Shown: positions 22,946 through 33,202, counted from the stretch's first letter. The stretch: 64,000 nt of DNA from Rhizophagus clarus (GCA_015698045.1 BLAL01000040.1:102501-166500); one strand, 5' to 3'. Made by a program: numbers and translations. The notes: generated by a model from the sequence alone, not told the origin.

Positions 22946-23530
22946 ATGAGTGCTAATAGATATACTACTAATCCATTGACTGGCAGAATAATTCGTGTTG
23001 GTGGTTCGACTTTCAATCAGCTAGTTTTAGAAGCATATGATTATCTTGATAGCAGATTAGTTCGAAAAGCAACTGCACCTCCACTTCCTTCTGTAAGGGA
23101 AAGCTATCTCAATGTAGATACTGGACGTATGGTTCAATTTGGAACTAGAACGTATTATTATTTAATTCAAAGGGCTGGGTATGAAATAATAGAAGATTAC
23201 TATTTTGTTCCTCCAAGATATGCAGAAATCGCACAGTCTAATCCATCTTTATTGTATATTCAAGATACTGAGGTAAGACTTGGATACCTTGAAACTGCAT
23301 TTAATATAACCGCCCATCGTGCTAGATAGGAACGACGTAATCCAAGTTATAGGCAAGGGGTTGAAGAAGCACGTCAATTTACTAGACAAAGAGAAAGAGA
23401 AGCACAACAAGAGGAACAATCAAGAAGGCTTGCCGAACTTAATATTGCCTTATGCAGGGAGTGCCAAATGCCTGTAAACCTTAACGAATTACCTGAAAGC
23501 GGTCTTTGTGAAGACTGTAGTAAAGAATAA
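22946..23530 (+). pseudogene. NPxTGR-repeat (2-cysteine-adaptor-like) protein with zinc ribbon, one stop
   Basis: 195 codons with one in-frame TAG at 23327. Two related N-terminal modules are seen: NPLTGRIIRVGGSTFNQLV and NVDTGRMVQFGTRTYYYLI. The NPxTGRxI..GG.T+..L pattern is familiar from proteins of large eukaryotic DNA viruses, where it occurs as a short adaptor-like motif. After the stop come a Gln/Arg/Glu-rich helix and a C-terminal CxxC...CxxC zinc ribbon (CRECQMP...LCEDCSKE). A strong promoter motif directly precedes it. Function unknown; a structural or scaffolding role is possible. Confidence 0.65.
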
Positions 23531-23586
23531 ATATAAAAACAGGTAATTAAATAATTTCATTTTTTATGTAGATAATTCTGAAAAAA

Positions 23587-24147
23587 ATGGTTGAGCAAAT
23601 TAGAAAATACTGCCCAGTTTGTGGACTTGTATTGGCCAAGCCAAGAAGAGGCCTATCTACTATCGAATTCAGACAAACTGTACAAAGATGTACCGATATA
23701 GACAGCTTACATGAAAATATATATAAGCTAATCAAAATATATAGATCGGTCTCTCTAGATGATGAACTTACTTTTACCTTTACTTGAGACTATGAGGAAT
23801 AGTTAAATAGTATTGAACCAGATGTTGAATCGATCAAGATTTGGCTACTCAAACAAATTAATGAGCTAAATAGGAATGTAGGAGAAAAAGCTTTATATCG
23901 ATTTTTATTTGATTTATATATAGTAGAAGGAATAAATGAGCCTTTTGCCGTATTTTATAGTATGTATTGTATTGTAATAGATAATCCCTTAAGCAAAAAC
24001 TTTGTTTCTCGTGCATTGAAGGCCTTTGGCATAGTAACAAAAATGTCAAGAATGGTAATAGATGGTAAGGAAAAAAGTACTATAACTATAAATGTGACTA
24101 GAGAAGAGTTACGTGAGCTTTTTAGAAAGAATGGAATAGACTATTAA
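23587..24147 (+). pseudogene. Zinc-knuckle + winged-helix-like protein, two stops
   Basis: 187 codons with in-frame TGA 23785 and TAG 23800. The N-terminus has CPVCG. The C-terminal ~85 residues (LYRFLFDLYIVEG ... NPLSKNFVSRALKAFGIVTK ... ITINVTREELRELF) match the style of the winged helix that ends D5-like helicases, including the one at the end of the helicase here (ITPLSKVVVARTLSSEL). I infer a stand-alone paralogue of that domain, possibly DNA-binding. It converges on and overlaps the ATPase gene's 3' end by 26 bp on opposite strands. Confidence 0.6.
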
Positions 24148-25420
24148 TTCCCACTTGTAGGGTAGGCTTTTTCATTAAGCCATCATTGAATAGTTTTAGA
24201 AGTGCTTCAATACCTTCTATTATTTTTTCGTCACTTAGAGAACGCTCATTCAAAAGTTCTCTATATCGATCAAAAGGTATTACTGATACTGGGGAATTAT
24301 TTCTAGTAACACATACATTCTTAACTTGGGATAGGAATTTCTTATACTCATCTCCAAGAGTACGATCATTTATTCCATAAGCTTCTCTAAAAACATATTT
24401 AGCCCAAATATCTGAATTTTTTGCCTTCGATAAGGCGTCTGGTATTAAATAAAGTTTACGTTTCTTAAGAGAAGAAAAGTTTCGGGCAAATTCCTTTAAC
24501 AAATTATTCTTTTTAGCTTCAGCTATTGCCTTCTGCCCATAAGAAGTAAATTGACATCTTAGATCGATCTTAGATGAATCTGTGATGATTCTAGAATCGT
24601 TCTTGGATGATCTTAGATCGATCTTAGATGAATCTGTGATGATTCTAGAATCATTCTTGAATGATCTTAGATCAATCTTAGATGAACACGTGATCATTTT
24701 AGAAGCGTTATTCAAGGACGATTCCATAAAAGTTCTAAGACTAGTATCCCATCGAACTCTGATTGCTAAAGGGTCAGTTTTAGGGCGTCTTAAGTCAAAT
24801 ACTATGAATTCCCTACCTAAGGTTAGTTCATCAATGATTGGGGCAAGAGAATCAGATTCATTAGTATATTGTCTAATGATACGCTTTGTATCACTTAAAC
24901 TACCATGCCCACCATGTAGAGAAATATAATTCACATTTTCTCGAATTGCTTTTGGGATAACAAAGAATCTTTGGGTTACATAAATAGCCGAAATATTTCT
25001 ATGTCGTCCATGGGTAAAGTATCCAGTTATTTTTTCTTGGATGTTTTTAGGGGCATCCATTAAATCCTCAAATATAATTACAGTAGCAATTTTGGGATCA
25101 AAGTCTTCTACATCCGGCATTTGGTGATATGAAATCGCTCTAAAAGTAACGTCTTCATTATCATCAAAGAAATCCTTTACTATTTGCCATTTAGGTTCGT
25201 CTAAATACCTACAAATAAGGACTATTTCATCACAAAGAATATATCGATTTCCATCCTCTTTAGCTTTTGCATCTCCCATTAGTAAATTAAGAAGCATAGT
25301 AGTCTTTCCAGAATCTGAGCTACCAGCTACAGCAAGACGAAAATTCCATACTGGAGCATATTCATTTCCTTGTCTAGTATCACCGGTATACTCATCCAAA
25401 TTGTACACATATAAGTCCAT
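24122..25420 (-). CDS. A32/FtsK-HerA-type DNA packaging ATPase
   Basis: Intact, 432 aa from ATG 25420. Walker A is VAGSSDSGKTT near residue 30; Walker B is TVIIFEDLMD near 115. The GRHRNISAIYVTQRFF segment that follows, with its Arg and Gln residues, is characteristic of NCLDV/PLV/Polinton genome-packaging ATPases, which pump DNA into capsids. The C-terminal third is unusual: 18-residue repeats (SKIDLRSFKNDSRIITDS, about 2.5 copies from a 54-bp tandem repeat at 24560-24695), then a Lys-rich helical domain. It is transcribed divergently from the coiled-coil/Gag genes. That a packaging motor is intact while replication genes carry stops is notable. Confidence 0.88.
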   Translation of the reverse strand: MDLYVYNLDEYTGDTRQGNEYAPVWNFRLAVAGSSDSGKTTMLLNLLMGDAKAKEDGNRYILCDEIVLICRYLDEPKWQIVKDFFDDNEDVTFRAISYHQMPDVEDFDPKIATVIIFEDLMDAPKNIQEKITGYFTHGRHRNISAIYVTQRFFVIPKAIRENVNYISLHGGHGSLSDTKRIIRQYTNESDSLAPIIDELTLGREFIVFDLRRPKTDPLAIRVRWDTSLRTFMESSLNNASKMITCSSKIDLRSFKNDSRIITDSSKIDLRSSKNDSRIITDSSKIDLRCQFTSYGQKAIAEAKKNNLLKEFARNFSSLKKRKLYLIPDALSKAKNSDIWAKYVFREAYGINDRTLGDEYKKFLSQVKNVCVTRNNSPVSVIPFDRYRELLNERSLSDEKIIEGIEALLKLFNDGLMKKPTLQVGINSLFHSF

Positions 25421-25460
25421 TTTAAGCAATTAGTAGTATATAGTATATAGTATATTCAAA
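25421..25460. promoter_or_regulatory. Divergent promoter region, ATPase / coiled-coil gene
   Basis: The 40 bp between the two start codons contain three tandem TAGTATA(TA) units. This is the only space available for both promoters, so shared regulation of packaging ATPase and structural-type genes is likely. Confidence 0.45.
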
Positions 25461-26111
25461 ATGGCATATGTTTCCACTGATCCTACAGGACCCCCTTCAG
25501 CACATTTAGTAGCAATGGATATTAATCAGCTAATTAATGCACTTAAGAATGATGCAGATGCCCTGCTGGTAAATGGTCGAATGACTATTACACCAAATCT
25601 TATAAATATTAATCACGAAATTAAGCACATTATTGGATTGATTATAGCTCATGGTATACAGGTTGAAGAAAGAACAAGACAAACTAGGGAAGAGCTTGAT
25701 ACTGCGACTGGCTTATTAAAGTATTTGCAAGAAGTGACCAATGCTAGAGAACGTGAGATTCATGGTATTAGACAACGTCTTATTGCATGTCAAAATGAGA
25801 GAAACGGATTGCAAAATGAGAGAAATCATCTGGTAAATGCAAATCGTGATCAAGCTAATCAATTACAAGATCAGCAAGTACGGCAAAGAAGAATTAAAGA
25901 TACTTTGCAACAAAGAAATAATAGATTAACACACCAACTTGCAATAGAACGACTTACATCTAGAAACTTGGGACGAATTCGTAATAGAATGCAAGCACAA
26001 TTGGCTGTACTTAAAATTCAAGCGCAGTGGTTTCGAATTAGACAAGCAAATCCCATAGTCAACAATCCTCCTCCAGATAATCCCCCAGTAATATGGCTAC
26101 CGTTGCAATAG
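25461..26111 (+). CDS. Coiled-coil protein preceding Gag
   Basis: Intact, 216 aa. N-terminal ~75 residues are globular-looking (MAYVSTDPTGPP, then INQLINALKNDADALL). Residues ~75-195 are a long Gln/Arg/Asn-rich coiled coil with the repeated phrase QNERN. The tail is NNPPPDNPPVIWLPLQ. It overlaps the Gag start by 19 nt in a -1 relationship, so translational coupling or frameshift fusion is possible. To my knowledge Glomeromycotina genomes hold many coiled-coil + Gag-like proteins of this architecture; here the two parts sit in separate overlapping frames. Confidence 0.7.
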   Translation: MAYVSTDPTGPPSAHLVAMDINQLINALKNDADALLVNGRMTITPNLININHEIKHIIGLIIAHGIQVEERTRQTREELDTATGLLKYLQEVTNAREREIHGIRQRLIACQNERNGLQNERNHLVNANRDQANQLQDQQVRQRRIKDTLQQRNNRLTHQLAIERLTSRNLGRIRNRMQAQLAVLKIQAQWFRIRQANPIVNNPPPDNPPVIWLPLQ

Positions 26112-27556
26112 GAATGCCAGTTTTTGCTGGAAATGATGATGATGATCTTGAAAGATTTTTTGAGTTATATAAGGGCTATATTCATAGTATTGGAATTGAT
26201 CCATCGGCTGTTGCAGGTAATCCAGCAGGTTGGGAGAAAGCTATGGGTATACTTTGTGCTTGCTTAACTGGTCCGGCCGCCAGATGGTATGATGCTAATA
26301 TCTTAGGAAAGAGAGTTAGACTTATAAATATTCTTCTTCGTCTTGTACATGAAGATGAGCCAGCATTTAAGGCTTTGGCTGGTAATAATGCTGCTAATTG
26401 TCCAGTAAATACATAGGTTAACCCTTCTGGTGCAAGAAATATTATGGCACCTGGTGGTGTGGGTGCTAATGTTCTAGTTACTAATGTCTGGCCTGATTAT
26501 GCCATAAAAGGGAATAGAGATATTTGGCTAAATCGGGCTGGTATGGAGTTTACTAATGACCCTCTTAATCACAATGTTCTTGGTGGTGGTGGTGCTGGAG
26601 CTGGTGTAGCAATTGCTGGTGGAGCAGGTGTCAGTCATCCGTATGTAATTCCAGCCCGTTCCTGTCATGTTCTAATTAAAATGCGTAATGAATTTCCTAC
26701 ACAGCAGAATGCCAGACGTCAGTTAAGGTTTGGTAACCTTTTTCAGGAAAATATGCCTGTTAGAGATTTCTATGATAAAGTTAGAAGAAGTGCTGAACTA
26801 TTAGGTTATGGTAATGATGTTTTAGTTAATCAGTTTCTAAGAGGTCTAAATGATGATTGTGCTATTGAGGCTGAAAGGATTGGTGCTGAACGAGATATAG
26901 AGGAATTAGTAGGTCTTCTTGAACGAGTTGAAAAAAGAAAGTCTGAATTACGTCTTGGTAGAGAAAGACGAGAAAATATACAGTATCAGAGGGATAGACA
27001 AATTATTCCAGAGCAATTACCACCAGTTAGTCAGGAGCCAGTTATATTAAAACCAGTACAAAATCATGCAGTTACCCAAGGAGAAATGAGTCGATTATTA
27101 CAACAACAGGCTGAAGGTTTTCAATCCCAAATTCGCCAATTACAGGAGAATCTTAAGGCTTGAGATGTAAAGCCAGTTTATAGACCTAAGCCTAAACCTA
27201 AGCCTCAATATCAGGATGATTGGGGATTTTATGGACATGATCCATACCCTGATGAAGGTCCTAATCCGTTTGATGAAGACATGAATCCTGATGATTTACA
27301 ACAGTTGTTTGATGCTGTACCAGGTAGACCTGCTCCTAGAAATACATTGGAACAAAGATTAGCTGGTAAGATTGCTAAAAGAATCACAAAAGCTAGAGAA
27401 AGACGTGAAGATGCAGAGTTAAATAGGGCAATGCGTGAACTTTCCTTGGATGATCATGATGATCCTATGGATACTTCCAATGCTATTCGAGGTGTACCTA
27501 TAGAACTTGTTCAAGGTGAGAATGGAGAAATTATGCTTGTCCAAAAAAAAAGATAG
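26093..27556 (+). pseudogene. Retrotransposon-like Gag protein, two in-frame stops
   Basis: 487 codons in one frame, interrupted by TAG 26414 and TGA 27161. The N-terminal part (MPVFAGNDDDDLERFFELYK ... CLTGPAARWYDANILG) has the Gag matrix/capsid-NTD style F.G......F......L.G.A..W(Y/F). After a Gly/Ala-rich insert, the VRDFYDKVRRSAELLGYG ... LVNQFLRGLNDD segment is the classic Gag capsid C-terminal signature. A Gln-rich coiled coil and Lys/Pro/Asp-rich tail follow; no CCHC knuckle is visible. Gag proteins self-assemble into shells. Finding one inside a Polinton is unexpected. The frame ends at an A9 run where the -1 frame leads into the protease gene. Confidence 0.78.
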
Positions 27557-27812
27557 TTTCAAATAAAGGTAAACTACCAGCAACTAAATCACCATCAGCA
27601 TCTAAATCGACACCTAAATCGGCCAAAGTGGTAAAACTTCCTGCTATTAAGCCACAAACAAACTTTACTAAAACGGAGCTCTTAAATCTTCTAAAACTTG
27701 CTGATATCAGAAAGATTATTCAGGAGATCGTCTATAAAATATTAGAAAACTATGAAAGCGCTCCTCAAGAACAACCAGAAGTACAAGAGGAATATTCGGA
27801 CCCAGTGGCTAT
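27553..27812 (+). pseudogene. Gag-protease linker region, first half of split protease gene
   Basis: The -1 frame relative to Gag is open from the A9 run (27543-27551) through Lys/Pro/Ser-rich sequence (KSPSASKSTPKSAKVV) to a helical segment (NFTKTELLNLLKLADIRKII) and DPVA, where the CACTA-like element begins at 27813. No ATG precedes it, so expression by -1 frameshift or fusion is implied. Removing the element plus one TAT duplication puts this half in frame with 32352-32787. The residues that appear after 27812 are encoded by the element terminus and do not belong to the gene. Confidence 0.7.
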
Positions 27813-28199
27813 CACAGGTCAAATGGAGTCAAATCGGTCATCAATCGGTCATGTGACTGATTGGTAACCGATTGGATACCTATTGATGACTGATTCTTTC
27901 AATAGGTCATCAATCAGGTATAAATTCCAAATCGGTTATCAACTGGTCATATGACTGATTGATGACTGATTGGTGTACGGTTGAATTTACCAGTTATCAA
28001 TAGGTTACCAATCGACTATATCAGATTGATGACCGATTGGTTGCTAATTGGCTTATTATATATTAGCGGATTTTTTAGATTTTTTCAATAATGTTATTTT
28101 AAAATATTTAATTTATAAACCATTTTAAAACTCTAAACTCTGATAGAAATTTTTTTTTGATAGATTTTCTAAGATTCATATAGGATATTTTTGATAAAT

Positions 28200-30650
28200 A
28201 GAGATATTTTTATTTTTTGAGATTTCTAAAAGTTTGTATGGAAAGAGTTTATATGGGATATCTGATAAAAAATTTTTTTTATTTTCTAAGAGTTCGTATG
28301 GAAAGAGTTCATATGGGGATATCTGATAGAAAAATTTTTTTTAAGAGATTTTCTAAGAGTTCATATGGGAAAGGTTTGTTGGATATCTTTGATAGAAAAT
28401 TTTTTTTAAGAGATTCTCTAAGAGTTCGTATGGGAAGGGTTCGTATGGATTCTTTGTTAGAAAATTATTTTTATAGACTTTCTAAGAATTCGTAAAGGAA
28501 CAGTTCGTATGGGATATTTTGATAAAGATTTTCCAAGTGTTCATATGGAAAAAGATTCATATGGGATGTCTTTGATAGAAAATTTTTTTTAAGATTTTCT
28601 AGTGTGGGAAGAGTTCGTATGGGATATCTGGTAGAAAATTTTTTTTGAGAGATTTTCTAAGAGTTCATATGGAAAGAGTTCGCATGGGATTCTTTGATAG
28701 AAAAGTTGTTTTTTAAGAGATTTTCTAAGAGTTCATATGGAAAGAGTTCGTATGGGATATCTGATAGAAAAATTTTTCTTAAGAGATTTTCTAAGAGTTC
28801 ATAAGAAAAGCGTTCATATGGGATTCTTTGATAGAAAATTTTTTTTTAAGAGATTTTCTAAGAGTTTGTGTGGGAAGAGTTCGTATGGGATATCTGATAG
28901 AAAATTTTTTTGTGAAATTTTTTAGGGTTCATATGGAAAGGATTCGCATGGGACATTTTTGATAAATAGATTTTTTTTTTTTTTATTTCTAAGAGTTTGT
29001 ATGGGATATCTGATAGAAAAATTTTTCTTAAGAGATTTTCTAAGAGTTCATATGGAAGGGTTCGTATGGGATTCTTTGATAGAAAATTTTTTTGAGAGAG
29101 ATTTTCTTAGAGTTCGTGTGGGAAGAGTTCGTATGGGATATTTTAATAAAGATTTTCCAAGTGTTCATATAGTAGGGGGTTCGTATGGGATATCTTTGAT
29201 AGAAAATTTTTTTTAAGAGATTTTCTAAGAGTTCGTATTGGAAGAGTTCGTATGGGATATCTGATAGAAAATTTTTTGTGAAATTTTTTAGGTTCATATG
29301 GAAAGGATTCGCATGGGATTCTTTGATAGAAAATTTTTTTGAGAGAGATTTCTAAAAGTTCATATGGGAAGAGTTCGTATGGGATATCTGATAGGAAATT
29401 TTTTTTTGAGATTTCCTAAGATTCGTATAGGATATTTTTGATAAATAGATTTTTTTTTTTATTTCTAAGAGTTCGTATGGGATATCTGATAGAAAAATTT
29501 TTCTTAAGAGATTTTCTAAGAGTTCATATGGAAAGGGTTTGTATGGGATTCTTTGATAGAAAATTTTCTTAAGAGATTTTCTAAGAGTTCATGTAGGAAG
29601 AGTTCGTATGGGATATCTGATAGAAAAATTTTTCTTAAGAGATTTTCTAAGAGTTCATATGGAAGGGTTCGTATGGGATTCTTTGATAGAAAATTTTTTT
29701 TAAGTGATTTTCTAAGAGTTCGTATTGGAAGAGTTCGTATGGGATGTCTGATAGAAAATTTTTTTGTGAAATTTTTTAGGGTTCATATGGAAAGAATTCG
29801 CATGGGATTCTTTGATAGAAAATTTTTTTGAGAGAGATTTCTAAAAGTTCATATGGGAAGTGTTCGTATGGGATATCTAATAGGAAATTTTTTTTTGAGA
29901 TTTCCTAAGATTCATATAGGATATTTTTGATAAATAGATTTTTTTTTATTTCTAAGAGTTCGTATGGGATATCTGATAGTAAAATTTTTCTTAAGAGATT
30001 TTCTAAGAGTTCATATGGAAAGGGTTCGTATGGGATTCTTTGATAGAAAATTTTTTTTAAGAGATTTTCTAAGAGTTCGTATTGGAAGAATTCATATGGG
30101 ATATCTAATAAAAAAATTTTTCTTAAAAGATTTTCTAAGAGTTCATATGGAAGGGTTCGTATGGGATTCTTTGATAGAAAATTTTCTTAAGAGATTTTCT
30201 AAGAGTTCATATGGAAAGGGTTGTATGGGATTCTTTGAATAGAAAATTTTTTAAGAGATTTTCTTAGAGTCCGTGTGGAAAGAGTTCGTATGAGATATTT
30301 TAATAAAGATTTTCCAGTTGTTCATATAGTAGGGTGTTCGTATGGGATATCTTTGATAGAAAATTTTTTTTAAGAGATTTTCTAAGAGTTTGTATTGGAA
30401 GAGTTCGTATGGGATATCTGATAGGAAATTTTTTTGTGAAATTTTTTAGGGTTCATATGGAAAGGATTCGCATGGGATTTTTTGATAGAAAATTTTTTTG
30501 AGAGAGATTTCTAAAAGTTCATATGGGAAGAGTTCGTATGGGATATCTGATAGGAAATTTTTTTTTGAGATTTCCTAAGATTCGTATAGGATATTTTTGA
30601 TAAATAGATTTTTTTTTTTGAGGTTTCCTAAGAGTTTGTATGAAATATTT
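28200..30650. repeat. ~66-bp minisatellite in CACTA-like copy A
   Basis: Unit: TTTTCTAAGAGTTCATATGG + AAAGGGTTCGTATGGGAT + (A)TCT(TT)GATAGAAAATTTTTTT + AAGAGA, repeated about 35-40 times with variants (TTCGTATGGGATATCTGATA and TTCGCATGGGATTCTTTGAT). ORFs across it (RVRMERVRMGFFDRKFF and the like) are by-products of a period near a multiple of three. A shorter inverse copy occupies 34620-36620. Confidence 0.9.
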
Positions 30651-31079
30651 TTAATAGAGGATTTTTTTAGATTTCATAACATTTTAAAAAAACAATACAC
30701 TTTTTATTAAATTTATTTTAAATAAGTTAATATTATTAAAAAAATTAGGTATCCGAAAGTCCAAGGCAAATTATAATATATGACTATATGAGATGAAAAA
30801 TTACAACTAACGATAGTAGGTTTTCAATTTATCTATTATTAACCAATCAAAATTCGGTCTGATCTTATGCACGTGACCTGATCTTAACATGCATATAAAT
30901 AACCAAACGCGACTCTGTTTATTTTTCAAAAATCATACACCCTTTCTTTTCTGTTTTCTTCTTACTCTCATTACATTTTACAGGTATATTAATTATTGTA
31001 TTTTTGCCATTAAATTTATGGTAATGATTACTGACTATATTTTATTTTATAATATTAACTTTACCTTTTTTTAATATTA

Positions 31080-31325
31080 CTAATGTTATTCTTTTTTTTT
31101 CATATTTTACTAACATCATCACGTATTTTTCTTTTTTTTTTTTTTATAAATTTTATCAAACTCTTCATAATACTAACTTTTTGTATTTGTGTATTTTATT
31201 ATTACTAATGTTATTCTTTTTTTTTTATATTTTACTAACATCATCACGTATTTTTCTTTTTTTTTTTTTATACATTTTATCAAACTCTTCATAATACTAA
31301 CTTTTTGTATTTGTGTATTTTATTA
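31080..31325. repeat. ~125-bp direct duplication
   Basis: A segment from ACTAATGTTATTC through ATCATCACGTATTTTTC to TTTGTATTTGTGTATTTTA occurs twice in tandem. The same pair is present inverted at ~33960-34205 in the other copy. Both copies therefore descend from one already-duplicated element. Confidence 0.85.
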
Positions 31326-31539
31326 TAATTATTACTAACTTTTTATATTTACGCTTTACTATTTATTTATTAAATATTACTAACTTTATTAGTCATATAC
31401 TAACATATTATTATAATAAATGTTTTTATTTTAAATACTTATCTGTTATTAATATAAATAAAGATACTATGTGTTTTATTATGTGCTATAATAAATTTTA
31501 TTATTCATTATATTATTCTACAAAAATTGGTCATTCGAC

Positions 31540-32215
31540 CATCAATTGACCATAATTGACCATAATTTGACCACATAATTTGACCACATAAATTGACCAT
31601 AAATTGACCATAATTGACCATAATTTGACCACATAAATTGACCACATAAATTGACCATAAATTGACCATAAATTGACCATAAATTGACCATAAATTGACC
31701 ATAAATTGACCATAAATTGACCATAAATTGACCATAAATTGACCATAAATTGACCATAAATTGACCATAAATTGACCATAAATTGACCATAAATTGACCT
31801 TAATTTGACCTTAATTTGACCTTAATTTGACCTTAATTTGACCTTAATTTGGCCTCCTTAATTTGACCATAATTCGACCATAATTTGACCTTAAGTTGAC
31901 CTTAATTTGACCTTAATTCGACCATAATTTTGACCATAATTTGACCATAATTTGACCTTAATTTGACCATAATTTGACCTTAATTTGACCATAATTTGAC
32001 CTTAATTTGACCATAATTTGACCTTAAATTTGACCTTAATTTGACCTTAATTTGACCTTAAATTTGACCTTAATTTGACCTTAATTCGACCATAATTTGA
32101 CCATAATTTGACCATAATTCGACCATTTGACCATATTTTGACCATTAATCGACCATCAATCGACCATCAATCGACCATCAATCGACCATCAGTTGACCAT
32201 CAATCGGCCTGCCCG
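31540..32215. repeat. 11-bp satellite (TTGACCATAAA / TTGACCTTAAT)
   Basis: About 60 tandem 11-bp units: first ATTGACCATAA, then TTTGACCTTAA, mixed with CATAATTTGAC and finally TCGACCATCAA units. The inverse shorter array is at 33345-33750. Such arrays near an element end resemble the transposase-binding subterminal repeats of CACTA elements. Confidence 0.92.
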
Positions 32216-32351
32216 ATTGATGACGGATTTTGGCGGAAATCGGCTATCAATCGGCCACCCGATTGAATACTTATTGAATCAATCAGTTATCAATAAGATA
32301 CCCGATTGATAGCTGATTGGTGACTGATTTGCCACCATTCGCCCTGTGTAT

Positions 32352-32787
32352 GGATATTGATGTTGCTCGATTGGAAAATTCTAAGGATCTTTTGGCTATA
32401 AATGGAAATATAAATGGGATAGATATTCAGTGTTTAGCCGATTCCTGTGCTAATGTCTCTTTTATCCAAGAAGAAGCATGTCACGAACTAAAACTAAAAG
32501 CTGATAAATCTATAAAGCATAGTATTACTGGTGCATCAGGAGATAGTGAGACGCTTGGTATAGTAAAAAATGTATCGATAGACCTTTCACCACCACAGAG
32601 TGGTAGTTGTATCATTAAAGAAGATCTTGTAGTCCTGAAAGGATATAAGCATAGAGAGATTGGTTTGAGCCGAGCATGTCTTAGAAGGTATAATTATGAT
32701 ATTCATGAATCTCGAAAGCATATCGCCCTTACATGTAATGATAGGAACTATTTTATTCCTATAATTCCAGATGCAAATAGGACATAA
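32352..32787 (+). pseudogene. Retropepsin-like aspartic protease, second half of split gene
   Basis: Continues the 27553-27812 frame after the element. About 144 residues: INGIDIQCLADSCANVSFI corresponds to the strand-Asp-loop of retroviral-type proteases (LxDSGAxxSFI), but the catalytic triplet reads D-S-C where D-S/T-G is usual. Then SITGASGDSETLGI resembles the flap/second-strand region, and YKHREIGLSRACLRRYNYDI the ..LG...L... segment near the C-terminus. Retropepsins mature Gag particles. Here the Gly to Cys change may reduce activity, or the domain may be a non-catalytic fold. It converges with 32815-33202 at a 27-bp gap. Confidence 0.68.
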
Positions 32788-32814
32788 AAAAATATATATA
32801 AAATTCCAATCGAT

Positions 32815-33202
32815 TTATCCAACATATTCTAGATAAGATTCATTTGGTTCATCAAAATCGCTTGGATCCTCTGAGTACTCTGATTGCCAGTTTGCAGAAT
32901 CGTCTGGATCTTCATCTCCCCAGTAATCTGATTGCCAAAGTGGTTCTTCTAGTTCACCACGGAATACTGGGATTTCATAAGGGTCTAATCCATCAGCTAA
33001 CATTCTAATATTATAAAATATATGATCCTTTTTTTCTTTTTCTTTCTTATATACAAATCCACCTTGTAACATAATTTTTTCTATCTCTACCTGATACGCA
33101 AAGGCTTTTTCTTTTTTATTAGCCAAATCCATAAATTTTTTGTATAGTTTATCTTTAAGAGCTCTATTCATACCTAAATATTTTTTAAAAGCATGTTCTA
33201 AT
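32815..33202 (-). pseudogene. Second half of split unknown Polinton gene
   Basis: The minus-strand frame continues from 36975-37201 once the CACTA-like copy B and one AAT duplication are removed; the junction reads through without a stop. The segment is a Lys-rich helical region (MNRALKDKLYKKFMDLANKK) followed by an acidic tail with a repeated W-Q-S motif (PLWQSDYWGDEDPDD, NWQSEYSEDPSDFDEPNES). An internal ATG at 33171 could mislead a gene caller. No domain recognised; the combined protein would be ~204 residues. Confidence 0.65.

Larger units (their letters stand above)
27813..32348 (+). mobile_element. CACTA-like non-autonomous element, copy A (4,536 bp)
   Basis: The ends are CACAGGTCAAATGG and, inverse, CCATTCGCCCTGTG, each one change from the CACAGGTCGAATGG consensus. 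They are flanked by TAT at 27810-27812 and 32349-32351. Subterminal zones of both ends are packed with ACCGATTGATGACCGATTGG-like motifs. The interior is a ~66-bp minisatellite (28200-30650), AT-rich unique DNA (30660-31540) and an 11-bp satellite (31540-32215). No transposase gene. It is a near-identical inverse copy of 33203-36974 apart from repeat length, and shares its 13-bp terminus with the tnp2 element at 45.6-55.4 kb. Confidence 0.9.

Noticed and set aside
17281-27556. Alternative genetic code or systematic stop readthrough in the Polinton
   Set aside because: All three stop codons occur in frame, in different genes, alongside intact genes that use the same stops as terminators. Decay is simpler.
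28217-30242. Several 60-92 codon ORFs with repeated FFLRDFLRVRMERVRMG-type sequence, and their mirror set at 35039-36570
   Set aside because: They follow the 66-bp minisatellite exactly and appear in inverse at the other copy. The period is near a multiple of three, which keeps frames open by chance; no initiation context or domain.
31508-31790. ORFs reading MVNLWSIYGQF repeats on the minus strand
   Set aside because: Translation of the 11-bp satellite in three frames; all three frames are open, which shows it is a composition effect.
28200-32215. CRISPR-like array
   Set aside because: Repeats are contiguous and degenerate with no unique spacers of constant length, and the DNA is eukaryotic.
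25461-32787. A complete LTR retrotransposon inside the Polinton as the source of Gag and protease
   Set aside because: No LTRs, primer-binding site, reverse transcriptase or RNase H occur between 25.4 and 33 kb. The integrase at 37.3-38.4 kb is of Polinton type, lies on the other strand and is separated by other genes.
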